64,000 bases of DNA from an uncultured Anaerobiospirillum sp. (GCA_944389615.1 CALXNA010000010.1:22256-86255); one strand, 5' to 3'. Numbered from the stretch's first letter, positions 9,143 through 18,756 are shown. The notes: generated by a model from the sequence alone, not told the origin. Numbers and translations are program-made.

Positions 9143-11938
9143 CTATTGGTTGAGGTTGGTTGGGTCAAAGTGGTCGAGCAAGATGGTATCGGTGTAGTCC
9201 TTGTTGTTGCTGCCGGAGACGTTGACGGCGCCGACGCCCTTGAACTCGAAGCTGATGCCGAAGCGGTGGTCTTGGCGGTACTCGAGGTCGCGCCAATCGC
9301 ACGAGTTGTAGTTCTCATAGATGAAGGCCAGCGACCAGCAGCAGTCCTCAAACTTCAGCGCGACCTTGGTGTCGATGTTCTCTTCTTGCTCTAAGTCGCG
9401 ATAGGAGGCGAGCGCCAAGCTGAAGTTACGGCCGAGCGGCACTTGGGTCACGACGCCGATCTGCTTTAAGTCGATGATGTTGTTAGAGAACGAGCGGTTA
9501 CCGTCATCGGTGAAACGGTAGCTGACCTGCACCATAAAGCCGTTTTCGTTGCGATACTGGGCCATGGCATTCCACGAGGTGATCTCGTTGGTGTCATTGG
9601 TGTAGGTCATGCTCGCGTGGGTGGTTAAGCCTTCGATCGGGCTTGCGTTAAAGTACACCGAGAGCGGGCTGCGCGGGGATAAGTCGGTGTCATCGTTCGG
9701 GTTGAGCCGCACGCGGGTTGGGACGAAGGAGTAGGTCTGCGAGACGCCGACGCGCATCAACTCGCGGTCATGGGCATCGAGCAGGCGCGAGGTTAAGCCC
9801 ATGGTGATATTGTTGAGATCGGCGATACGATCGTAACCGGTGAAGTGACGATAGGAGAAGTTCGAGTAGAAGTCACTCATGCGGTCGGTGGTATCGAACA
9901 GCGCGATATCGTTTTGGTCGGTGTACGGGATGTACTGGTATTGGATCTCCGGCTCTAAGGTCTGGGTGTGGCGCAGGTCTAAGACCTTACGCTCCAAGGT
10001 GGTCTTGCCGTGCAGCTCCACCAAGTAGAGCGCGCGCGTGGTCGAGGCGGCCAGCTCGCTAAAGCCCAAGCTGTCGTGGTAGTAGCTTGGCATCTTATCG
10101 AGCGAGTCTTGGCTGTAGTAGGTTAAAAAGCCCTTGACGTTGCTTTCGACCACGGTGCCGCGGCTATTGAACATCTGCCAGTTGATATCCGGCTCAAAGT
10201 GCAGACGAGTCGCCTCAAAGCGCTCCGTGGCCTTATCTTCGGTGCTACTGGAGAAGCGGGTGGCCTCGGCGTTAAAGCCGAAGGTAAACGGCCCGTAGTT
10301 GTCATAAAACGAGCCCTTGACCTGAGGCAAGAGCGAGAACGGGCGCGAGTAAACCGCGTAGTCCGGGAGCAGACGCTGGTAGCTGCGCACTTCGGCGGCT
10401 ACGGTAAAGCGCGGATCGTCGTAGGTGGCTTGCAGCGATTGGCGCAGGTGGTCATCGGTGATATTGGTGCCGTCGGCGCCGATATCGGTGATGTAGTTAT
10501 AGTCTTGGTTGCGCACGCGCTGGAAGTCGAGCTCGACCCACAGATCGCGGTCGAAGAAGTAGCTCTCCTGCTGCCATCTAAAGAAGTAACGCTGCGCTGA
10601 GTCAAAGTCCTCAGATAAGTCCCAGTTGGAGTCATGGTGCAGGTAGTCAAAGGTGATGACACCGTAGTTGTCAGCCCATGGCAGGAAGCGGAACTCGTTG
10701 GATAAGAGCAGGCCGCGCTTGGTCATCAGGCGCGGGGTTAGCGTGTAGTCGTAGTTCGGCGCGATGTTGAAGTAGATCGGCTGGGCGTAATCAAAGCCGC
10801 TATCGGAGCTCACCGAGATCGACGGATAGAGCAGACCAGACTTGCGCTTGTTGGAGATCGGGAAGTTGAGGTACGGCAGATACAGCACCGGTACGTCCTT
10901 GACGTACAGGATGTTGTGATAGGACTCACCGAGGCTCTCGCCTTGGGTCAGCTCAACTGAGCCTGCGTGCACATACCATGAGTTATCTCCGACCGGGCAG
11001 GTGGTGAAGTCGAGATCTTCGATCACCGTGCTTTTTTGCTCGCTGTCGACCTGAATGTGGGTCGAGCGGCCGCGCGCACCGGAGCCATTGACTTGGAAGT
11101 TCGGCTCATAGAAGTCGCTGATATTGGTCTTAAGGTCGCTCTCAAGGTGCGCATTGGAGGTAATGGTCAGCTCCGGGCCTTGCAGCACCAAATTGCCTTC
11201 GGTGCGGGCATAGCCGCGCGCCACATCATAGTGGGCCTTGTCGGCGTGCAAGACCTTATCGCCTTGGGTCACGGTGACATCACCTTGGTAGGTGACGCTG
11301 TGATTGATATCGCCGGTGACCGACTCAGCCTGCACTATGATCGGGGTGGTGTTCGGGTCGTAGTCCTGCGGCACGCGATACGGTGGGATGCCGTAGTAGC
11401 AGGACAGATCGCGCTCGGCGATCGGCATGAACGGCGATGGGCGCCACGGGTTTTGGCGCAGCGTGGTCAAAAGGCGCAGTGGAAACGACGAGCTCGCCGC
11501 GAGATTGCGATTGCGCAAGTAGCGCTGGGTGGTCTCATTGCCCACCATGGTGGTGTAGGTGCGGTTTGCGAACGCCGTCACCGCCGCCAGCTTGTGCTCG
11601 CCTTCGGTGATCTCCGGGCGGCGTACGCCTGAGGCCACCGCGGCATTGAGCAGGGCCTCGCGTCCGGTGCTGACCGCCGGGGCGGCGGTAAAGCTCATCG
11701 AGGTGCGCTGCGGCAGAGCTTCGGTGCTGCCGAGCGCCGCGGATGTGCCCGTGCTGCCGAGCGCCGCGGATGTGCCCGCGCTGCCGAGCGCCGCGGATGT
11801 GCCCGCGCTGCCGAGCGCCGGGCTCATGGAGTGATCTTGTTGCTCGGCGGCCAAGCTCGAGCTGGGACCATAGAGCGCCCAAGTTAGAGCGAGCGCCAGC
11901 GCACTGAGCTTAAATTTTGGGGACGCAGTATGTTTCAC
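9143..11938 (-). CDS. lptD: LPS-assembly outer-membrane protein LptD
   Basis: LptD is the outer-membrane translocon that inserts lipopolysaccharide into the outer leaflet together with LptE. The 931-residue protein has a signal peptide (residues 1-30, ending SSSLA), then a 9-residue tandem repeat. An OstA-like jellyroll follows (about 190-330: GDVTVTQGDKVLHADKAHYD). The long C-terminal part is the beta-barrel, with the family block YLPYLNFPISNKRKSGLLYPS. The start codon is GTG, with AAGGA upstream. Cysteines near residue 180 and in DCCWSLAFIYENYNSCDW near the C-terminus could form the interdomain disulfides the family needs. It heads the operon lptD-surA-pdxA-rsmA-rsmC. Confidence 0.95.
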   Translation of the reverse strand: MKHTASPKFKLSALALALTWALYGPSSSLAAEQQDHSMSPALGSAGTSAALGSAGTSAALGSTGTSAALGSTEALPQRTSMSFTAAPAVSTGREALLNAAVASGVRRPEITEGEHKLAAVTAFANRTYTTMVGNETTQRYLRNRNLAASSSFPLRLLTTLRQNPWRPSPFMPIAERDLSCYYGIPPYRVPQDYDPNTTPIIVQAESVTGDINHSVTYQGDVTVTQGDKVLHADKAHYDVARGYARTEGNLVLQGPELTITSNAHLESDLKTNISDFYEPNFQVNGSGARGRSTHIQVDSEQKSTVIEDLDFTTCPVGDNSWYVHAGSVELTQGESLGESYHNILYVKDVPVLYLPYLNFPISNKRKSGLLYPSISVSSDSGFDYAQPIYFNIAPNYDYTLTPRLMTKRGLLLSNEFRFLPWADNYGVITFDYLHHDSNWDLSEDFDSAQRYFFRWQQESYFFDRDLWVELDFQRVRNQDYNYITDIGADGTNITDDHLRQSLQATYDDPRFTVAAEVRSYQRLLPDYAVYSRPFSLLPQVKGSFYDNYGPFTFGFNAEATRFSSSTEDKATERFEATRLHFEPDINWQMFNSRGTVVESNVKGFLTYYSQDSLDKMPSYYHDSLGFSELAASTTRALYLVELHGKTTLERKVLDLRHTQTLEPEIQYQYIPYTDQNDIALFDTTDRMSDFYSNFSYRHFTGYDRIADLNNITMGLTSRLLDAHDRELMRVGVSQTYSFVPTRVRLNPNDDTDLSPRSPLSVYFNASPIEGLTTHASMTYTNDTNEITSWNAMAQYRNENGFMVQVSYRFTDDGNRSFSNNIIDLKQIGVVTQVPLGRNFSLALASYRDLEQEENIDTKVALKFEDCCWSLAFIYENYNSCDWRDLEYRQDHRFGISFEFKGVGAVNVSGSNNKDYTDTILLDHFDPTNLNQ
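11724..11820 (-). repeat. 27-bp in-frame tandem repeat in lptD
   Basis: Three full copies and one partial copy of a 27-bp unit encode LGSAGTSAA (with an LGSTGTSAA variant) directly after the LptD signal peptide. The unit is a multiple of three, so copy-number change alters linker length without shifting the frame. Confidence 0.8.
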
Positions 11939-12046
11939 GGCACGATCCTTGGTTTACCAGCACAATTTGACCAACAAAAAACCAAGAGCAAGTTTATCAC
12001 AGCCGCGAAAGTACTGGCCCAAAGCCAGAGCAAGACTGGCCCCGCG

Positions 12047-12346
12047 TTAATCTGAGCTATGGCGCACCGGGAGGTTGGGGTCTTGCAGCAGGTCGGCGTC
12101 TTCGTCCTCGTTGACCGGACGCCCGGCAATGGTGCGCTCTTCGTTGGCCCATGCGCCTAAGTCAAGGAGCTTGCAGCGCTCCGAGCAAAAGGGGCGAAAT
12201 GGATTGCTCGTGTCGTAGGGGATGCGCTTTTTGCAGGTCGGACAGGTCACCATAAAAGGCCCCGATGAGACCTCCATCTTACGGGCATGGGCCTCGGCCA
12301 CGATCTCCTCGTAAGAGCCTTCCGGCAGCAGGTCTTTAAGACTCAT
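12047..12346 (-). CDS. yacG: DNA gyrase inhibitor YacG
   Basis: YacG is a small zinc protein that binds GyrB and inhibits gyrase. The four Cys ligands are visible in [10 protein letters not shown] and [14 protein letters not shown], the family signature. At 99 residues it is longer than the E. coli protein (about 65) because of an N-terminal extension ([16 protein letters not shown]...) before the zinc site. It follows zapD by 9 bases in the conserved order coaE-zapD-yacG. Confidence 0.9.
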   Translation of the reverse strand: MSLKDLLPEGSYEEIVAEAHARKMEVSSGPFMVTCPTCKKRIPYDTSNPFRPFCSERCKLLDLGAWANEERTIAGRPVNEDEDADLLQDPNLPVRHSSD

Positions 12347-12355
12347 AGTACGCTC

Positions 12356-13102
12356 CTACACGATGCCACCGCGCACGTAGGCCAGCTCAAAGGTGATGTC
12401 GCCTACCGGCGCGCCCTTGGTGTAAGGGAGGAAGCGCACGTTGATGTTGGATTGAAAGCCGCTCACAACTGGGTAGCCGCGCACATGCTCAGGGTACTTG
12501 ATCTCGATGAGCTCGCACTGCTCGGAGGTCTCCTGCATAAAGCCATTGGTGGCGATGCGGGCTTGGTAGTCCGAGCACAGGCGCCACAGGTTTAAGATGC
12601 AGGTGATCGGGATGCGGATGGAGTCAAGCTCATGGAGCCACGCTGTGACCGTCTCGCGCTTCTCCTCAGGGGGCAGGCGCGACCAAAAGGTAAAGAGCGG
12701 GGTATCAAAGCAGTTGACGCCTGCGGGCGTCAAGAAACGTGGTTTGATGCTCTCAATGATCGGATCGTTTTGCAGCACGGTGCGCTGGCGGGTGAAGGTG
12801 TTGAGGGCCTTATGGGATTCATCGATCTGGGCCAAGAGCTCGCTCACCAGCGTTTGGTCGGCTTCGGGGTAGCTCTGCCAGAGCTTGAGCTTCTGGGTGA
12901 GCTTGTCTAAGTCCTTGCCGATGTCGATCTTCAAGGCACCTGAGCCGTCGATGAGGTCGATGTAGTCGATGAGGCCGCGCAATAGGCTCATGGTCTCGGC
13001 ATTGGAGTTTAAACCCTTGCACTCTTCAATGCGTCGGAAGATGTCCTCGAACTTAAGGTAAGTCCGAGCTTTAGGGCTTAAAGGAAAATCGTACACGAAC
13101 AT
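12356..13102 (-). CDS. zapD: Cell division protein ZapD
   Basis: ZapD (YacF, DUF1342) crosslinks FtsZ filaments and stabilises the Z ring. The 248-residue length and the N-terminal FVYDFPLSPKARTYLKFEDIF are typical. Later family blocks are also present, for example FDTPLFTFWSRLPP and NVRFLPYTKGAPVGDI. It sits between coaE and yacG as in E. coli. An 84-base spacer separates it from coaE. Confidence 0.93.
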   Translation of the reverse strand: MFVYDFPLSPKARTYLKFEDIFRRIEECKGLNSNAETMSLLRGLIDYIDLIDGSGALKIDIGKDLDKLTQKLKLWQSYPEADQTLVSELLAQIDESHKALNTFTRQRTVLQNDPIIESIKPRFLTPAGVNCFDTPLFTFWSRLPPEEKRETVTAWLHELDSIRIPITCILNLWRLCSDYQARIATNGFMQETSEQCELIEIKYPEHVRGYPVVSGFQSNINVRFLPYTKGAPVGDITFELAYVRGGIV

Positions 13103-13186
13103 AGATGACTACACGAGCTAGGCCAGAAACCAAGGGGCCACAGAAGTAAAAAATTTGAGCGGTACTAAGCTTTCAAGATCCATGCC

Positions 13187-13996
13187 CTAAGGCGCAATCG
13201 CGCCTGCGGCGCGGGCTTGAGCCAAGTACTTGCAGTGTAAGTTTAGCACGGCTTGACGTTTATCAGCTATGGACGGGCTATCGGTGGTGATGACCTCCGT
13301 AGCGTGCGTGAGCTTAAACTCCCGTGGGCACTGGCGCGCGATGATCGCAGCGGCCTGTTCCGCGCTACAGCGATCGCGCTGCATCACCCGCGCAAGTTGC
13401 AACGAGGGCTCACAATCGACCACCAAGATGCGATCGACCTCCCTGTCCCAGCCGCTCTCAAAGAGCAGCGGAATGTCCAAGATGACGTAGGGCGCTGGGC
13501 GCTCCTCACTGAATACCAGCGTCGGATCAAGCGCGATCCCCAGCTCTTCATCCGCGGAGGCCGAATCTTGAGCAAAAGCGGAGGCGGAGGCTTGATCTGC
13601 AGCTGAAGCCGCAGCTTGGGCAGAGGCTTGGGCCTTTTGTTGGGCCGCCGCGGTACGGTAGTACACCTCAGGTAGAGGCTGGTGGCTCTCCACCAAGTGG
13701 CAGTAGTCTGCGATCAGCTGGTGGATGGCCGGGTGCATCATGGCATTGAGGGCGGCCAGCTGCTCGGGGTTACCAAAGACGAGCTCGCGCAGGGCGCGCC
13801 GGTTGAGGGCGCCTTCTGAGGTTATCACCTGCTCTCCGAAGTGGGCGCTAATGGCCGCAAGGGTCGGGCTGCCCGGCAGCACCACCACGCGCGCGATCAC
13901 ATCGCTGTCAATAATCTTGACACCGTAGGCGGCAAAAATCTTGCCGATGTAGCTCTTGCCCGTGCCGATGCCGCCGGTGAGTCCCACTTTATACAT
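13187..13996 (-). CDS. coaE: Dephospho-CoA kinase with alanine/serine-rich insertion
   Basis: CoaE phosphorylates the 3'-OH of dephospho-CoA in the last step of CoA synthesis. The P-loop GLTGGIGTGKS is at the N-terminus, followed by the IDSDVIAR substrate motif. I place the start at the ATG at 13996, which has a GGGGAGGGGG ribosome site and a TATAAT box 34 bases further up. A longer frame to 14101 would cross that promoter. The 269-residue product exceeds the usual ~205 because of an Ala/Ser/Gln-rich insertion (about residues 130-170), just before the PAPYVILDIPLLFES block. The insertion looks like a flexible loop. Confidence 0.92.
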   Translation of the reverse strand: MYKVGLTGGIGTGKSYIGKIFAAYGVKIIDSDVIARVVVLPGSPTLAAISAHFGEQVITSEGALNRRALRELVFGNPEQLAALNAMMHPAIHQLIADYCHLVESHQPLPEVYYRTAAAQQKAQASAQAAASAADQASASAFAQDSASADEELGIALDPTLVFSEERPAPYVILDIPLLFESGWDREVDRILVVDCEPSLQLARVMQRDRCSAEQAAAIIARQCPREFKLTHATEVITTDSPSIADKRQAVLNLHCKYLAQARAAGAIAP

Positions 13997-14029
13997 GCCC
14001 CCTCCCCAACTGACCTGAGTGTGTTCACT

Positions 14030-14035
14030 ATTATA
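14030..14035 (-). promoter_or_regulatory. -10 box of coaE-zapD-yacG
   Basis: A perfect TATAAT on the minus strand, 34 bases before the coaE ATG. The -35 is weak. Its position helps decide the coaE start at 13996. Confidence 0.5.
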
Positions 14036-14232
14036 GCGAGCGCCCTGCGCAGGCGCTTTGCCCATATCTAGGCGCGTTAGTTGCTTATTTCGTGCAAACA
14101 AGGGCCTTAGGTGCCATCGGTCCTAAGAAAATATGACATAATCGCTACTCCGCCGCGCTTGAGGGCAGGCGGCTTCGTGCTGCTTTACATGCTGGCGGGG
14201 ATGAGTTGGTGGTTGGCCTTAAAGGTGAAGTG

Positions 14233-14898
14233 ATGGGCTTTGATCAAAACGCAATGAAGTGGCACCAAGTAACGAGCTTGGTCGCTACGGTCAGCTTAGG
14301 TGCCGTGCTGCTTACGGCCTGTGGCTCCACGGAGGAGCTGAGCGTGGCCGAGCAAGATACAGTGATCGCTGAGACCGAGACTAAGGCGCAAGAAGGGGCC
14401 TTAGCCAATCCGCTCTTTATGGGGCGCGTGATCTACCTGCGCGGCGAGATGAACGATTACGGCGTGCAGCGCCCGTATCGCTTGCGCGAGTTTGCGCCTA
14501 ACACCTACTGCACCTTAGCGCCGCTGCGCTCAGATTGGTCGCCGTATCGCTTCAAATTTGCCGATGACAAGTGGACGGCCGGGACTAACTTTGGCTACGC
14601 GGTGCCACCGGCAGTGATGCGCCAAGGCTCCAGCCGCGTCCTGCTCAACCCTAACTCGCGCTTTGAGGAAGTGCGCTATGAACCGGCCCAAGACGGCATC
14701 TACCGCTTCTGCATCGAGTATGAGGACACGGTGCCCTACGTGACCGTCACGCACTTAGAGGATGGCAAGCTCACCACCATGGACGAGGTGCTCAAGGCCG
14801 AGATCGAGCGCGAGTTTGCGGTGGGCCCGGCGACCACCGCGACAGCAACGACCAGCGCGGCCGCGACTGCGCCAAGTGTTGAGGATGAGGACGAGTAA
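14233..14898 (+). CDS. Lipoprotein with CBM-like/pullulanase N1-like domain
   Basis: A 221-residue predicted outer-membrane lipoprotein. After MGFDQNAMKWHQ comes a hydrophobic stretch ending in the lipobox LLTAC. Residues about 65-150 (VIYLRGEMNDYGVQRPYRL to FKFADDKWTAGTNFGY) resemble the small beta-sandwich found before pullulanase and amylase catalytic domains, where it binds carbohydrate. No enzyme domain follows. The C-terminus is an Ala/Thr tail with an acidic end (VEDEDE). I chose ATG 14233 (AAAGGTGA upstream) over a TTG at 14206. A CATAAT box lies at 14137-14142. It may bind envelope glycans, but function is unproven. Confidence 0.65.
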   Translation: MGFDQNAMKWHQVTSLVATVSLGAVLLTACGSTEELSVAEQDTVIAETETKAQEGALANPLFMGRVIYLRGEMNDYGVQRPYRLREFAPNTYCTLAPLRSDWSPYRFKFADDKWTAGTNFGYAVPPAVMRQGSSRVLLNPNSRFEEVRYEPAQDGIYRFCIEYEDTVPYVTVTHLEDGKLTTMDEVLKAEIEREFAVGPATTATATTSAAATAPSVEDEDE

Positions 14899-14950
14899 CG
14901 ATAGCGGCAGCTATAAGGACGGGTGATTGGGACGAGACAAGGAGGGGCGC

Positions 14951-15874
14951 ATGGATGTGACAACGACGCGGCTGTGTCAGCAGCTGACGATAGCTTTTGC
15001 CGACTACTTGGTGTTAGAACGCGGTCTATCGGACAATACGCAGCTGTCGTACTGCAACGACGTCAAGCTCTTCTTGGCTGACCTAGCCGAGCGCGGCGGC
15101 GATGTAGAGCAATTTACGACTCAAGACATCAAGGACTATGTGGCCCAGCTCAACACCGAAGGCAAAAGCGCCACCACCGTCAACCGCAAGCTCGCGTCCT
15201 TACGGCTCTTTGTGCGCTTCTTAATCGCCGACAATCGCCGCAGCGATGACCCGATGCTCAGCCTTGAGCAGCTTAAGACCCGCCGCGCCCTGCCTAAGGT
15301 CATGAGCGAGCAGACGGTCTCAGACTTTCTGCAAGCCCCGGACGTGGAGACCGTGGTGGGCCTGCGCGACCGGGCTATGTTTGAGCTCCTCTATGCCTGT
15401 GGCCTGCGTGTCTCGGAGCTGTGCAATCTCAAGTTTGAGGACATGCACTTAGACGCCAAATACATCATCGTCAAGGGCAAGGGCGACAAGCAGCGCCTTA
15501 TCCCGATGACTGATACCGCGATCACTTGGATCAAGCAGTATATGGCGCACGCGCGGCCTCACAATGACCCCAAGGTCATCTGCCCGTACGTGTTTTTGTC
15601 CTTAAAGAGCGACAACGACAAGCCCAAGCCCATCACGCGCATTGGCTTTTGGTTTCGGGTCAAGCACTACGCCCAAGAGATTGGCCTCGAAGAGGCGCCT
15701 TCGCCGCACACCTTCCGTCATGCCTTCGCCACGCACTTGCTCAACCACGACGCCGACCTACGCGCCTTGCAGATGCTCTTAGGCCATTCATCCCTGAGCA
15801 CTACCCAGATCTACACCCACGTGGCTCTTGCACGCATGCACGACGTCTACGATAAGGCCCACCCGCGCGCCTGA
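14951..15874 (+). CDS. xerD: Site-specific tyrosine recombinase XerD
   Basis: XerD, with XerC, resolves chromosome dimers at dif under FtsK control. The 307-residue product has the SAM-like N-domain (LERGLSDNTQLSYCNDV). Its catalytic set is complete: Arg in GLRVSELCNL, Lys in KGKGDKQR, HTFRHAFATH, LGHSS and Tyr in TQIYTHV. The C-terminus ending HPRA and the overall pattern match XerD rather than XerC. AGGAGGGG precedes ATG 14951, which is preferred to the upstream 14927 start. It follows the lipoprotein gene by 52 bases. Confidence 0.9.
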   Translation: MDVTTTRLCQQLTIAFADYLVLERGLSDNTQLSYCNDVKLFLADLAERGGDVEQFTTQDIKDYVAQLNTEGKSATTVNRKLASLRLFVRFLIADNRRSDDPMLSLEQLKTRRALPKVMSEQTVSDFLQAPDVETVVGLRDRAMFELLYACGLRVSELCNLKFEDMHLDAKYIIVKGKGDKQRLIPMTDTAITWIKQYMAHARPHNDPKVICPYVFLSLKSDNDKPKPITRIGFWFRVKHYAQEIGLEEAPSPHTFRHAFATHLLNHDADLRALQMLLGHSSLSTTQIYTHVALARMHDVYDKAHPRA

Positions 15875-16649
15875 TGGCGCGCCGCACCACTTCGTGGCGC
15901 TGCGCCTCCCGGCGTTCGCAGGTCGGCGTCCCCGGCGCTGCGCGCTCGCTCCGCTTGCGCGGAGGCGGTCAAGGCGCTCTCTCAGGGCAGACCACTTGTG
16001 CTCACCGCCGGGGCGTAGAGCCAGTTGCGCCTGAGAGGCCAAGCTGACTGTATCGGGCAGTGAGCCCGTGACTTCGCCCAGCGTGCACCTTAGGGCCTGC
16101 CTTGGCAGGAAGCTTCACGTCTGGCCATAGGGTCTCTAAGGCAGTAGGAAGTATGGGCGCTATTCCCAGCGTGGGCACCGTGCCGCCTAAACTGCGCGTG
16201 GGTTGGGGACTGAAGCGGGCATGCGGCAGCGAAATGCCCCTTAGAGACCAAGGGCGCGCACTGATACCCCAGCAGCGGCGGAGGGAGCGGCAGACACCCC
16301 ATTAGAGACTAGGGACGCCCCGTGAACTCGAGCTGGAGCGTTGCGCAAGCTGCGCCTTAGCGACCAAGGCTTATGGCCGCAGCGATGAGGCGAGCTTTAT
16401 CCCTTAGAGCCTGTTGCAGGCACGTTGAGGCAGACAAGCAGCTGGGTCATAGGGCCGCTTGCGCCTTAGAGACCAAACAACCTGTAGTGGGCAACGCCTC
16501 CGCCCAGTGTGCACATTAGGATCTGCCCCGGCTGATCGCTCCATGCCTGTCCGTAGAATCTCTAAGGCAAAGGAAGTACGGCGCTAGACCCAGCGTTAGG
16601 CGGGCGCTGGGGCCTGAGGTGGCGAGCTGCCGCGTAGAGCATGGGCGCC
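15875..16649. repeat. Repeat-bearing intergenic spacer (TTAGAGAC family)
   Basis: No gene is seen between xerD and trpA. The core CCTTAGAGACC or close variants occurs about seven times, in both orientations (near 16129, 16240, 16304, 16349, 16401, 16467 and 16558). Two roughly 100-base segments, 16076-16176 and 16501-16598, are diverged direct repeats. Both contain CGCCCAG-GTGCAC at one end, TCTCTAAGGCA in the middle and CCCAGCG at the other end. The same core recurs at the right edge of the window. Confidence 0.65.
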
Positions 16650-17435
16650 TTAGGCTGCCTTGCGGCCGCACAAGGTGGTGCAGAGAGCTTGGTAGGCGGT
16701 AACGGCAGCGCTGACTGGGTTGTTGCTGGTGGCGACACAGTGCGCGATGAGGTCACCCGTGGTCAGGGCGCTGGGCAGCTCCGGGAGCGCGGTCAGCTCC
16801 TCTGGGGTACCGGCGGACAGGGGCAGGATGCTTGGAACTTGCAGCTGGGCACAGAGGCGCAAGGTGGCTGCGGTGGCAGCGCCGCCGTGAATTGGCAGCA
16901 CCATGCTGGCGGCGCTCTCGCTTAAGATGGATTGCAGCTGGGAGCGGCTTTGGTTGTCAGGGGCGAGCAGTACTAAGGACAGGCCATGCTGTGCGGCAAG
17001 GGCCTTGAAGTTGAAGGGGCCGTTGTGCGGGGCAATCATGGCGTAACTGACGTCGGTGAACAAGAGAGCGTCGACTCCGGCGGCTTTAGCCTCAGTCAGG
17101 AAGCGCTCGAGGCCATAGGCCAAGGCGTTGTTGACGTAGAGGCTCAAGAGCAGCGGCAGCTGCGGGAATTGCGCCTTAAACTGGGCGATGAGGTCAAGGC
17201 CCTGCACGATCTTAAAGCCTGCGCCTAAGGCGCGGTGACTTGAGCTTTGCAAGGCGACGCTATCGGCGCACGGATCGGAGAAGGGCAGGCGCAGCTCAAG
17301 GGCTGGAGCATGGCACTGCGCGAGCGCCGTCATGAGCTCCTTGCAGGTGGCAAGGTCAGGATCGCCTAAGGTGATGGTCGGAATCAGGGCTGGGAGCTTG
17401 GTGGCAGCGCGTTGGGTTAAGGTCGAGACAAACAT
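16650..17435 (-). CDS. trpA: Tryptophan synthase alpha subunit, divergent
   Basis: TrpA cleaves indole-3-glycerol phosphate and passes indole to TrpB. The 261-residue length fits, as do the N-terminal ALIPTITLGDPD and the catalytic block ELRLPFSDPCADSVALQ (the Glu and Asp correspond to the family's catalytic pair). The C-terminal half is unusual. The loop normally reading SRSGVTG is replaced by LPIHGGAAT, and the phosphate-site GS motif reads TTGDLIAH. It may be a functionally altered or poorly active subunit. It lies 85 bases after trpB in the attenuated trpBA operon. Confidence 0.85.
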   Translation of the reverse strand: MFVSTLTQRAATKLPALIPTITLGDPDLATCKELMTALAQCHAPALELRLPFSDPCADSVALQSSSHRALGAGFKIVQGLDLIAQFKAQFPQLPLLLSLYVNNALAYGLERFLTEAKAAGVDALLFTDVSYAMIAPHNGPFNFKALAAQHGLSLVLLAPDNQSRSQLQSILSESAASMVLPIHGGAATAATLRLCAQLQVPSILPLSAGTPEELTALPELPSALTTGDLIAHCVATSNNPVSAAVTAYQALCTTLCGRKAA

Positions 17436-17520
17436 GGTTCAATCCTCGCAAATGGGGCGGCGTAAGTAGGGCAGCTATAGTGGGCGGTGAGCCTGAGGGA
17501 CTCACGCTGATAGGGACGGC

Positions 17521-18756
17521 TTACAGTGGGGCATCCAAGATGGCGTCGAGCTTGATGTTGCCTTGGTCGGTGATGCAGCCTTTGGCGGCTAAGACTTTGT
17601 TGACGTTGAAGATGTCCTTATCGCCGCGGCCGGAGAGGTTGACCAAGAAGGTTTGCTCGGTGTTGGGGTGCGCGCGCATCTGCTTGAGCGCTCCGGCTAA
17701 GGCATGGGAGCTCTCAAGGGCTGGGATGATGCCCTCAGCGCAGCTTAATTGGGCGAAGGCCTCAAGCGCTTCGTTATCGGTGGCGCTGATGTAGGTGACG
17801 CGGCCGGTGTCCTTTAGGTAGGCGTGCTGCGGGCCAATCGATGGGAAATCAAGCCCGGCCGAGACCGAGTAGGACTCGTTGATTTGCCCGTCCTCGTCTT
17901 GCATGTTGTAGGTGTGGGCGCCAAAGAAGATGCCTTGGGTACCGGCGCCCAAGGTGGCGCCATGCTCGCCTGAGCTCAAGCCGCGTCCGGCGGGCTCTAC
18001 GCCAAACAATGGCACATCCGTCGACAAGAACTCGGTGAACATGCCGATGGCGTTAGAGCCACCGCCGACACAGGCAAAGACCGCGTCAGGCAGGCGCCCC
18101 GTCTCCTCAAGGATTTGGGCCTTGGCCTCTTGGCCGATGACCTTTTGGAACTCACGTACCATGGTCGGGAACGGGTGCGGCCCCGCGGCCGTGCCCAGCA
18201 TGTAGTGGGTGTGCTCGAAGTTTTGGGCATAGTCGGCCAAGGCGGCGTTGCAGGCTTCCTTTAAGGTGCCGCGCCCGGCTTCGACCTCAATGACTTCCGC
18301 GCCCATCAGGCGCATTCTAAAGACGTTAGGCTGCTGGCGCTGGGCATCGGTCTTGCCCATGTAGATGCGGCACTTAAAGCCCATTAAGGCGCAGATCAAG
18401 GAAGTGGCGACGCCATGTTGCCCGGCGCCGGTCTCGGCGATGATGCGGGTCTTGCCCATACGCTGGGCGATGAGGGCCTGCCCAATCACTTGGTTGGTCT
18501 TGTGGGCGCCGCCATGGAGTAAGTCCTCGCGCTTGAGGTAGATGGTGGTCTTGGTGCCGCGGGTCAAGTTGCGGCAGCGCGTCAGCGGCGTGGGGCGCCC
18601 AGCGTAGGTGCGCAGGAGATAGTCCATCTCCTCATGAAAGCTGGGATCGTTCTGCGCGTCAACATAGGCGCGCTCCAGCTCGTCCAAGGCTGGCATTAAG
18701 ACTTCAGGGACATACTGGCCGCCATAGGTACCAAAGAAAGGATTGAGTAAGCTCAT
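17521..18756 (-). CDS. trpB: Tryptophan synthase beta subunit
   Basis: TrpB is the PLP enzyme that joins indole and serine to make tryptophan. The 411-residue protein carries the PLP lysine in [12 protein letters not shown], the phosphate-binding loop [10 protein letters not shown] and the typical start [26 protein letters not shown]-terminal tail of about 15 residues extends beyond the usual end. It is the first structural gene behind the trp leader and attenuator at 19.03-19.15 kb. The other trp genes are not in the window. Confidence 0.96.
   Translation of the reverse strand: MSLLNPFFGTYGGQYVPEVLMPALDELERAYVDAQNDPSFHEEMDYLLRTYAGRPTPLTRCRNLTRGTKTTIYLKREDLLHGGAHKTNQVIGQALIAQRMGKTRIIAETGAGQHGVATSLICALMGFKCRIYMGKTDAQRQQPNVFRMRLMGAEVIEVEAGRGTLKEACNAALADYAQNFEHTHYMLGTAAGPHPFPTMVREFQKVIGQEAKAQILEETGRLPDAVFACVGGGSNAIGMFTEFLSTDVPLFGVEPAGRGLSSGEHGATLGAGTQGIFFGAHTYNMQDEDGQINESYSVSAGLDFPSIGPQHAYLKDTGRVTYISATDNEALEAFAQLSCAEGIIPALESSHALAGALKQMRAHPNTEQTFLVNLSGRGDKDIFNVNKVLAAKGCITDQGNIKLDAILDAPL

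Noticed and set aside
9074..11834. Long plus-strand open frames opposite surA and lptD
   Set aside because: They are antisense shadows of GC-rich coding DNA, with no ribosome sites and no family resemblance. The minus-strand genes are certain.
13997..14101. Longer N-terminus for CoaE
   Set aside because: It would cross the TATAAT at 14030 and precede the P-loop with an unrelated tail. The ATG at 13996 has an excellent ribosome site.
15875..16649. CRISPR array in the xerD-trpA spacer
   Set aside because: The repeats are irregularly spaced, occur in both orientations and are diverged. No cas genes are present.
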